A stretch of 64,000 nt of DNA, from contig JBAIZL010000002.1 of NCBI GenBank assembly GCA_036971475.1, positions 21,763,567 through 21,827,566 on the forward strand, given 5' to 3'. Both the position numbers and the translations under genes were made by a program. The number at the start of each line of letters is the position of its first letter. The stretch's first letter is position 1. The notes under the pieces are model-generated. The model did no database searches. It was not told the DNA's origin and was given only the letters and a program-made list of their open reading frames with translations. The DNA is from Prosapia bicincta (taxonomy: Eukaryota; Arthropoda; Insecta; Hemiptera; Cercopidae). Below are positions 1 through 9,900 of this stretch, in pieces.

Positions 1-2
1 AT

Positions 3-143
3 TATCAAAATATTAAAATAGAAACTTCTGATGATGATGGTTGCAATGTAACTGAAGCAAACAGAAGGCAATCTACTTTAAAGAAGCATTCGAAGCTCAC
101 GGAACCATTTTTTATGATAGGAAACACACACTTGCTGAACTGA
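3..143 (+). other. Open 46-codon tail at left window edge, unidentified
   Basis: A frame open from the window edge runs 46 codons to a TGA at 141-143. It is acidic then basic (ETSDDDG, then STLKKHSK) and looks more coding-like than its AT-rich surroundings. It could be the end of an exon or of a transposase; I do not recognise it. From 144 to about 690 I see only AT-rich sequence. Confidence 0.2.
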
Positions 144-864
144 AAGCCCCTTAGCGAGAAGTTAAGATAGATATATAACATGCAGTTTGGTGAGTTATAA
201 GCAACGCACTATAATTTAGTGCAAAGTTCCCTTTGCCTTTATTTATTTAGATTCCCCACTAATAACAATGACGGTACTTTTACATTAGATTATAATCTGG
301 TTTATGAAAAGAGTCCTGAATATATCACTTCGAAAATTTCTAACAGGCTAGAAATTAAAAACAACTTAAAGATTACAACTGTAGTACATTAGAACCAGTT
401 CTAAGCCACTAACCTGTACCTCAGTGCAAATGCTATCCTTTGGAATATCTGTTATATAAAAAGACAACAGCAACTGTGGCCCAAGGACTCTTGCTTCCTT
501 ACTAACTCCCAGAACTCTGTGCCAAGCTTCCATTATCTGAAATTAAACACTAAATACTGTATATAAATATAAGAGTGAAAAAAACATTTACAGACATTTA
601 TTTTGTCTGATATTAAAGCTAAACATATAAAAAAATTTATTCATATTTATATAGGACTACATTTGACTTAATATATGACTAAATTTTAATAATAAACCAG
701 CAATTTAAAAAAAAATTTCAAATCAATTCCTACTTAGGCCAACAACAAAAGATTTTTTTAAAGACTTTTCATTAAATAATTACAATGACTTATTACACTT
801 TTGCTATTGCTTGCGACTAGACTTTTTGTTAACTAAAGGTTGTTAAATTGTTAACTTATACTTG

Positions 865-900
865 GAGGAAACGTTTTTGTCTTATGATTTCTTCAGCCTC
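865..900 (-). ncRNA. Hammerhead-like ribozyme motif (left arm)
   Basis: On the minus strand, helix I GAGG (897-900) pairs with CCUC (865-868). The core CUGAAGA (890-896) is intact. A short helix II hairpin follows, then a self-complementary AACGUU (870-875) as helix III and U at 869 before the predicted cleavage point. The G12 position reads A, so this arm is probably weak or dead. Confidence 0.5.
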
Positions 901-914
901 GTCGTAAGACATCG

Positions 915-953
915 AGAGCACTTAAGAAGTCGTAAGATGAAAACGTTTCCTCC
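915..953 (+). ncRNA. Hammerhead-like ribozyme motif (right arm, core damaged)
   Basis: This is the inverted partner of the 865-900 motif. GAA followed by AACGUU and U, then CCUC (949-952), are intact, and helix II is GUC/GAU around GUAA. The core reads CUUAAGA, so G5 is changed and activity is unlikely. Confidence 0.4.
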
Positions 954-2429
954 AGGTTTAAGTTAACAGTATAAAAACCTTTAGTTAACAACAAGTCTGG
1001 TCGCAAGTAATATCAAAAATGTAATAAGTAATTAACAACCAGCTCATCATGAACAACAACAAGATTTTGATATTTAATTACAATTAATATAAATATGTAT
1101 ACACATATGACAGAATCACAATAACAGGTAGCAAAATAAGAAGCAAAACTAATTATTCACATTAACCTAGCCTAAAAAGTCTAATTTTTTCTAAAGCATT
1201 ATTTACGATAATGTATGGTAACTATTGCAACAATTTGTATGGAGATTTCGAGGACAACCAGGTGGAGGCAAAAAAAAATTCATACACTTCTCTAAGAAAA
1301 ACATTTCCACCTATCGGGATGTTGGCTAAGTGCCAAACATCTAGCCACACAGTTCGAATTCGAACTAAAGATATCATCTTTTTTAAATTAAAATAATGAA
1401 TTATTATTTGAAAATACTCTATTAACATCAAATATCATCCACTACAAATTTAAAATCTATTTGAACTTGAGTGATTGAAGAAAAAGAATTTGATTAACAA
1501 TTGAAATTTTGAACAAGATATGCACATATAGGGAGAGTGTGAACTTATAGAAGGAATTGAATTAGTAAACCATATTAAAAATTAGGTCAAAGGTGACATT
1601 TAAAATATTTTTAGTAAGATGAATTAAAAGTAACATGAATTTAAAAATAGATGAGTTACATTTAAAAAGTTACATGAATGTTAATTTAATTAAAATTTTA
1701 AAGCAAATATAACATAAGGCAACCACTGCTTGACAGGTAGTAAATAAAAGGAGCAATATAGATAAAATGGTCAATAGATAGTATCAAGTTAGAGACATAC
1801 ATAGATTTATAATAATATTGAAAGAATTATGCCTCTACAAGAAGTAAAGAGTTGTATTCATTACTCACAAGTACATTGAAATCAAGTGGTACGAATATGG
1901 CTAGATAGAATCTTTATTTCCCCCTCCTTGTTATAATCCAAAAGGGTCATTATTTATTCAATGCATAGAATAGTACAAACTTTACATAAAATATCAGACA
2001 CCGTCATACTTGCAGCCACTTTGGTTCACTTGCTTTTTGAATATTCCGCAAATCTAATATTAAAATTGATTTGAAGATCTATAACATCCATATAAAAGAT
2101 AGTCTCTTGGGTGTTGCCTATGGCAACTGAACCAAGCCTGTAATATCTTAATTACTAACTGAAAATGTACTGTCATTAACACACTTCAGACACATACGTA
2201 CAACAATTATACACAAAGAACAATACACAAAAGAATGCAAATTATCAGTGACACACTTAGTACATAATTGAGTACATTTTTCTGCTTTTTACAACATTAG
2301 AAAATAGTCAACAAAGGTAAATATTGTAGTATTAGGAAAGGCAGAAAAATGTACTCAAAAATATACAAATATTCCTAACAGAAATGAAGATGAGTATATT
2401 AAGAACACACACTGTAAAACACCATTTTC

Positions 2430-2604
2430 CAATCAATAATAATCTGTTATTGTAATCCCAAGGTAGGAAAACAAATATTTGATGAAAGAATATTCCTTGC
2501 CTATTCCATGATTTCAAGGTGTTTAAAATTCTTCTGCTCCTCGGCATATCATATCCTTTTTCTAAGTCAAGAAGTATAATAACAATGTCTTTAAAAATTG
2601 ACAA
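2430..2604 (-). pseudogene. Non-LTR retrotransposon reverse transcriptase fragment
   Basis: The minus-strand frame contains VIILLDLEKGYDM, which matches the catalytic A region of Jockey-like reverse transcriptases (usually FLDLEKAYD), followed by RILNTLKSWN and a degenerate continuation. Only about 55 codons are recognisable and the flanks are non-coding. It is a dead fragment downstream of the visible Cep120 exons, probably in a later Cep120 intron. Confidence 0.5.
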
Positions 2605-3816
2605 AAAATGTCTTTAAATGTATTCAGAGTGGTTTGAATAATTTTTGCAAACATTTAAATATAAGGTCTTTAAATACTTTGATTTATAACACATAGTCAA
2701 ACCTGAAAATAGAACAACTGAAACAACCACTTTCATCTACTATTACAAAATGACTATATGCAATTGGCAATATTCCAAACAGAAAAATTGTAGTAGCTAG
2801 CTTTTGAACAATTATATTGCATATCTAATACCTTTTCCTCACTGGAATGTCCTCATCCCAGCTTATCTACCTACAATGCCAATCCATGCAACAAGCCTGG
2901 TCTCCCGTAAAATATAATTCCAGAGAGCCTTGATTTATTTTTCTACTAGTCATTGCAAATAACATAACCAACTATCCCAGAATTCCAAATAAAAATAATC
3001 ATTCTTAATAATTAATAACTATACTGGTTACTTGTTTTATTACATATTAGTCCAAGGTATAAGAAGTAAAAACTTTTATAGCAACGCCTATAAAAACTTA
3101 TTTTTATAGACAAACATACAATTTCACGTTAATAATTTCCGACAGGTTATGCTATGAGTCGCCTTAAAGAGAATTAAATAATAACATATGATTTCACACA
3201 ACAGCTGATTTTGTGTTATAGGTTATGTTGTAGAACAGCCGTTTTACACTTAGGTTATGTTACATTATTTATTGAATACTGTTAAGAGAAAAGATTATTA
3301 TTAAATATTTATGATCAGTTGAATATATAATTTATTTAGTTCTTTATAAATCTCAATATAATTAATTCAATTTAACTATAATAATAAGATATGTATTATT
3401 AATACAATTTTTTAAATGAAAACATTTTTAGGCATGTCTGATACATTTTTTTTGATACATAGATTATTTTATTATTAAGTACAATAAATTAAATATTAGT
3501 TTTTATTAAATATGACGTTAAATAAAAATATAAGTATTGAATGAAAAATGTATAAATTCATATTTTTTGGCGACTTTCATTGAGAATTTTGCAAAATTAT
3601 TACCATACTTCAATTTGTTATATGTAGTTCAAAGTTTAGTCTTAAGTGTAAAAATTCTGTATTATTGTTTCTTATATTATAATAATTGTTTAGGTAATTT
3701 CTTAATATGCAAGACTAAATGTTTTTTTCAATTCAAAATTTCTGTACATGTGGCTATAAAAATTGTCATTTTTTGTTGGAACTCCCCCTAGTGCAAGAAC
3801 CAAATTTTTGTTTTAC
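2605..3816. other. Non-coding, AT-rich, with a dispersed repeat A copy
   Basis: About 3000-3250 is an inverted copy of the repeat at 27160-27260, sharing ATCAGCTG and GGTTATGTT phrases. The rest is AT-rich with only chance open frames. It is presumably Cep120 intron, because exon 3 ends at 3817 with a splice donor. Confidence 0.4.
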
Positions 3817-3940
3817 CTGCCCTCCTTGAAATACAATTTGCAGCTCTTTAAGGTTAAGAAAAATATAACCGATACGGTCCTCCCTGCCATTGTCTACAGT
3901 GTAACAATCTATTTTCAGAGACGTGTTATCCACTCTTAAT
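3817..3940 (-). CDS. Cep120: Cep120 exon 3
   Basis: Acceptor TTTTTTTCAG precedes ATTAAGAGTGG, and the donor is GGGCAG|GTAAAA. It encodes R-LRVDNTSLKIDCYTV...DRIGYIFLNLKELQ and ends in phase 0 with CAG. The IGYIFLNL strand is the conserved C2 beta-strand of the CEP120 family. Confidence 0.75.
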
Positions 3941-6900
3941 CTGAAAAAAAACCAAAATTAACCAATAATTAATAAATAATATACAAATAATCTCTAATAA
4001 AGTAATATTTTAATAACCTTGTGTATATTTTGACTGCAAAGCAAACATACTCAGAGGCAACAAAATATGGTTTTTAATATGGATTATGTTTCTGTTACCT
4101 CTGAAGATGGTTCTTTAGGAGGTTAAATATATATGTATAAGGCTAATAACATATTATTATGGTTAGAGTGTGTTTGTGTTTTTTTTACAAATGTACCTTT
4201 CAAAATGATGAAACCAATTTGCTGTTAATTGAAACAAATAAACCTGAAAACTTGATAAAAATGTGACAATAGTCAAAACATTTCTATTTTTCTTACAGGG
4301 TACTAGACCCTGTAAATCATGAAATATTATTGGGAAAATTTTATAATTATACATAAAAGGTAATATGGAAGATCTTAACAGTTAGTTCGATGTAGACTTC
4401 AAACTTATTTAAGATTTTTTTATTAGATAGGGTACTACAGACTTAAAAATAATAATCTTGTTTATTTTCATGAAATAGATACACATAAGCATAATAAAAT
4501 ATTTGAAATATTTAGAATGTATCGCACCTTTGTTAATCAGAAAGAAAATACTGATAATCTATGTCTGGTAAAATTATATCTCAGAATGTGGTTTATCTTT
4601 GTAGAGGCATAATAGAAATAATTTAAGTAATTATTAAGATCAGCGACTACCACTCCAATCCGCTATGTTTTTTCTTGATTAATTTGACCTTGCTGAACAT
4701 GAATCTGAAGTTATTTTTAACGCCAAACACATATTAAACTAAGAAAACCAGGTCAGGTTAGGTTAGGTTATTATTATTTTTTTAAAAATATGTTTGCAGT
4801 AGAAAAAAAATTCAGATTCGTGTTCAGCAAGGTCAAATTGATCAGGGAAAAAAATTCGCAGATCGGAGCGGTAGTCGCTGATCTTAATTACTATAATTGA
4901 ATAACGTGTATATAAACTTTGCTCAACATGTCCCCCGTTGCAGTATACTTTATTGAAGGCCTCGGTAATATATTCGTTTAGTTGTGTTATTGTGCAGAAT
5001 GTGAACTTAACATTTTGGAAATCTTTTGAATTTTAATTTATACTAATAACTGTATATATACTCCATTGATTAAAGTGCCGATTCCAATTCTTGTATTTTT
5101 AACTGATAAAATACATATGTGGTGTAATTTATACGAAATATAATTAGTTATCAACTATGTTTTATTTGAGTATGTATTAGCTACTTTGAATGAATTAAAC
5201 GTTAAAGCAAATGTCTATGAGATCACAAAAATATTATTATTACTTATGACGCAACAACAAAGACAATCGGAAGCATTTCTGGTCCATTTGTCCAGTACCT
5301 CCTCGTAGTAGGTACTAGTTTGTCACCGTTCTTCTCGATCTGCTGTCTCACTCTCACTTGGTAGGGTTCGACACTCACCTCTCTCCCCATCTCTGGCAGC
5401 CACTACTCTGCCACCGCATCATAGATGTCAAAACAAAACACAAAGAAAACATAGTTCCAATTTGTCTGCTTATACAAACTGAATTGGCTAAAACTGAAGT
5501 TATGTATCAATTGTGAACTAAAGTTCATATTTGTAATTTCAAGTAAATCATTACCTTTATCCAATATGTTTATCACCCTTTCAGAAATGTCTATTCATAA
5601 AACAAGGTTGAAAACTTTGTGTAGCCTATTACATTAAGTTTCCAGCCATGGCTGGATTATTAACTCAAGTTATCCCCACCCAGAGGGTTGAACAGTAAAG
5701 ATCCAAATATAACATTAATACAGGCACTCCTGAGCCACTCCAACTCTACCGAACGTTTTTCACTGTAACACCTGCAAAACATCTGTCCCTTCTGGAACAA
5801 AGATCACCTAAATATATGGTAAACTCAGAGAAGTTGAGTAAATGTGCCTTGAAAACCATCCAAACACTCTACCCAAAAGAAAAAAAATGGCTGCATGTTT
5901 ATACGGATGGCTCAAAAATCCCAAACTTTGGAGTTGGTGCTGGTGCTTTTTGCAGTTTGTTTGAAGTGTACAGAGGAGTGGGAGCCATTTGTAGTAATTA
6001 TGATGGTGAGATTGCAGATGTGCTCTTGGCAATCGAAGAGCTGATAAAAGTTGTAGACAAGACAATAATCCGTCAAGTGGCCTTTTTCATTGACCCGCAA
6101 TCTGGCTTAACTGCCCTGGTTAGCAATACACCAACAGTCTGTAGCAGAACCATCGAAGGGAGAAGAACTATCCACAAACTAGTTATGGAGGGATGGATGG
6201 TACACCTACAATGGATGCCAAGCCATGTCGGTATCAGTGGAAACGGCGGACATATTGGCAAATGGGGGAACCCGCGAAGAGTGACCTTTTATCTTTTTAT
6301 TGCCAAGGGCAGGAATTGGCTAAATCAAATCATCAATCACATTAAAACAGAACTTTTAAAAGCCTTCACCTTATATGACCAAGATGTTTACTAAATTCAT
6401 TAATAGAGAATATCATGGTAGGCCTATGCAACTTGAAAGAATCGAGATTCGACTTAAGAACTGAGAATCAAAAGATAAATTTGAGAATCGAAAATTAAGG
6501 GATTGGCCCGTCCCTAATTTAGCATATATTTAATACTGATGTAAACCATCTAACGAAGAATTAATTAAGTGAAAGAACTTTACCTTTTAACCAGCTTCTT
6601 GTTAATTTCATATGTCAATTCATAATCAAAATGTGGATCAGGGGAAGCGAGTTCAACGTCAGTAGCTAAAACATGTCCAAGCAATGATGATGTAACTTTT
6701 ATAGGAGAAGTTAGAAATCCAAATCCATGTCCTGTAGTATACAAGATAAAATAATTTTTATTAAGTAATATTTATTCTATTAATTTTAATAAAGTACTTT
6801 ATAATTTGAAATGCTCAAATTTAATTATAGGCTTCACAAGAGATTAAGTATTAAGGCAAGAAGTTATTTTTGTACTTTTTATACTAACTAGCCATCAGAG

Positions 6901-9900
6901 ACAACCCTCCCCCAGCCTGAGCGTTACATACCTACTAAATTTGACATAAATGTTAAAAAAGCTATTTTCTTTATCCAAACCTATCCTAAATAAATAATTT
7001 GTTGCTAGATTGTAAATGGTTCATAATAATTTAATTCAGTAGAGAATGGATAATCTATTGATACAGTTTCAAATAAGTTTGTCTGTTAAGGTTATGTATA
7101 TATTTTTAAAAATTTAATAACTATTTATGTTTTTTGACACTTAAAATCACTTGTTTGTTGTTTAAGTTGTATTTCTGAGAAGCATATATTAAACAACCAA
7201 GACTTGTGTTAGCATAACAAAAGATAGTGTAATTATAACTTTTATAATTAAATAATACTCAACTAAGTGATTACATAAGGACTTACTTCCTGACGCTTTT
7301 CGAAACAATCCTTTCTTTTACGAAGCAAAGCCTCTACTGACTAAGGTATAAAGGTTGTCGGAATGAGATTTATGAGTGTAGTGGGGGTAGGTTAAGTTGG
7401 TTGTTTATTATGTAATAAAACAGGGTGTTGGCTTAGAAGTATGTCGAACCAGCAAGTAAGCCCTTACATATTCACTTAGTTAAGTATTATTTAATTATAG
7501 TTTAAAATGATTACTATTTACTTTAAAAAAGGCAACTATTATAATTTCATAAGAAATTAATTCAGTAACAAATGAAATCTATTAACTTACTTACTAACAA
7601 TCTTCAAAACAGTTGTTTTATTGAAGAAGCTAATTTACTACTCATTCAATCTTGGTTACAGCATATGATTTCAGCATAGGAAGTTAGCTTCGTCAATGAA
7701 ACGACTGTTTTGAAACATGTCAGCAAGTAATGTCTTGTAATGATTTATTCAATATCATTACAACAAGTAACTTTTATAATTTACATTTGAACTTACTAAA
7801 TAATAATAAATACCAATTGAGTTCATTAAAGCTAGGGTACAATCCCTCAAAAAACCTATATAATCATGTTCGGAACCTTGTATTAACTCAGCTATTTTTA
7901 AAGGGGTAAAAAATGAGTAAAAAAATAATTGGAATAGGTTTAAGGCTAACTGAAATTGGTTTACCTTTTTTGTAAATTAAACTCTTAAACAATGTACAAG
8001 AGTTTATAAAAAAATATCATACCTGTTTGGCTATACAAATAAAAATGTAACATTTGTTGATTCCATCTTCGCGTGAGCTACTAGTAATCACTTACACTTT
8101 TAAAAAAATGTTTTAACTTGCCTATAGTAGCACTTATACTTTGCTTGTTGAGGACGGCCGTTTCGGGAGATGTGTCCCTTTGTCAACTCAGACCGTAACT
8201 GATCTCAAGGTTTACGTAGGTTAGGGTGGGATATTTTGGTGGTGTGGGTGTATTTTGTGTGTATTAGGAGTTATGATGTCAAAAAGTGCGTGTGAGTTGT
8301 AATGTAATTGTGTATTGAGTATGTGTGTAGGGTGTAGTTTGAAGTGCCTATATATTTCGTATTGTTCGGTTGTGTAGCGTTGGTTATTTCTGTGTTGTTT
8401 ATGAAGAATTTGTAGGTTAGATGGTATGTCTATGTAGTCGTGTTTTGTGGAGTTGAGATGATCTGCGAAGTTTGATTGGTAGTTATTGTTTTTTAGTGCT
8501 TTTACATGTTCTTGGTAACGTGTGTAGAATGACCTCCCTGTCTGGCCTATGTAAAAACTAGGGCATGAACTGCAAGTTAGTTTGTAAACTCCAGTGGTGT
8601 TGTAAATGTCGTTGATTTTGCTGTTGGGTTTAAATTGTTTGTTGAGAGTGTTGTGTGTGGAGTAAGCTATTTTGTAGTTGTATTTTCGTAATGTGTTGGT
8701 TAGATTGTGGGTTTTGGATGATCTGTATGGTATTGCTAAGTATTTTATGGGATTGTCATCTTGTGTGTTTGTATTTGGGTTATTATGTTTATTTTTTAGG
8801 CGGTTGTATAATTTGTCAATCATTGTTGGGTTGTATCCGTTTGTTTGTGCTATATATTTTATGGTGTTTAACTCCTGGTAGTGTTCATCTTTGTCTAGTG
8901 GTGTTTTAAGGAGGCGATATATAATGGTGTTGTAAGCAGCTAGTTTATGTTGTTGTGGGTGGTTTGAGGAACTGTGTATGGTCGTATTGGTGCTGGTGGG
9001 TTTTCGGTATATGTTGAATTTATGTGTTTGTTTGTCTGTCCGTTTAATTGTGAGGTCTAAGAAGTTAAGGGAGTTTTGTTGTTCTGTTTCGATGGTGTAT
9101 GTTAGTTTAGGGTGTATGGAATTTAGGTGTTTTAGAAATATGTGTGCTCTGCGTGTGTTGCCTTTATATAATGTTATGATGTCGTCGACGTATCTGTACC
9201 AGTAAATTATGTTATCTGAGTATTTGTTGTTGTGTAAAATGTGGTTTTGTTCGATATGGTGTATGAATATTTCTGCTAAGATGCTAGCTATGGGGGACCC
9301 CATAGGTAGTCCATCTTTCTGGTTGTAGTATGTGTTATTGTAGGTGAAGTAATTTTGAGATGTGATTAATCTTGTGAGGTGGATGATTTCGTCAATGTGT
9401 GTATGTGGTGTATTTGTGTCTATTAGCATGTTTTTGAGGATGTCGATGGTTTCTGGAATGGGGATGTTTGTATATAGATTTGATATATCAAAAGAGACTA
9501 AGGTTGAATTGTGTGGAATATTTACGTTTTTAATTTTGTCTATTAGATTTAGGCTATTTTTTATACTACAATGATTATTAAATTTTATATGGTTTCGGAT
9601 AGTTTTGTCGAGGAATTTGGCTAGAAGATGAGAAGGGGCGCTTGTGTGGTTAATTAGTGGACGTATTGGGATGTCTGTTTTGTGAAGTTTGGGCAGGGCG
9701 TTTAGTTTAGGGGCTATTGGCTTTATTTGTTTTAGGTGCTTTTTGGTGTGGTGCAAAACAAAACTTATAATCCCACACCATAGACATACACCATATTGAA
9801 CGAAACCACATTTTACACAACTATAAATACTCAGATAACATAATATACTGGTACAGATACGTAGATGATATCATTACATTATATAAAGGTAACACATGCC

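Larger units (their letters stand above)
788..1034. mobile_element. Inverted-pair Penelope-like end element (family with AACGTT helix III)
   Basis: Two arms of about 110 bp are inverted around a short centre near 900. Each arm reads outward through a hammerhead-like motif and then a shared tail containing AACCTTTAGTTAACA. A solo arm of the same family is at 53450-53580. No reverse transcriptase sequence remains, so assignment to Penelope rests on the fold, the inverted-pair layout and similarity to the better preserved elements in this window. Confidence 0.55.
690..1570. repeat. Dispersed repeat A, interrupted by a palindromic insertion
   Basis: The flanks (about 690-787 and 1035-1570) match sequence at 27060-27560 and 50660-50850, sharing the phrases TCAATTCCTACTT, AATTAATAT and GAACAAGATA. 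The palindrome at 788-1034 interrupts this copy at a point where the others are continuous. The family has no recognisable coding sequence. Confidence 0.5.

Noticed and set aside
7580..7755. Calling a hammerhead in the AGCAAGTAAG palindromes
   Set aside because: GAAAC and GTC boxes are present, but the core reads UCAAUGA and helix I cannot be drawn convincingly.
8655..9574. Several plus-strand frames across the minus Penelope copy
   Set aside because: Cys/Val/Leu-rich shadows of the AC-rich coding strand.
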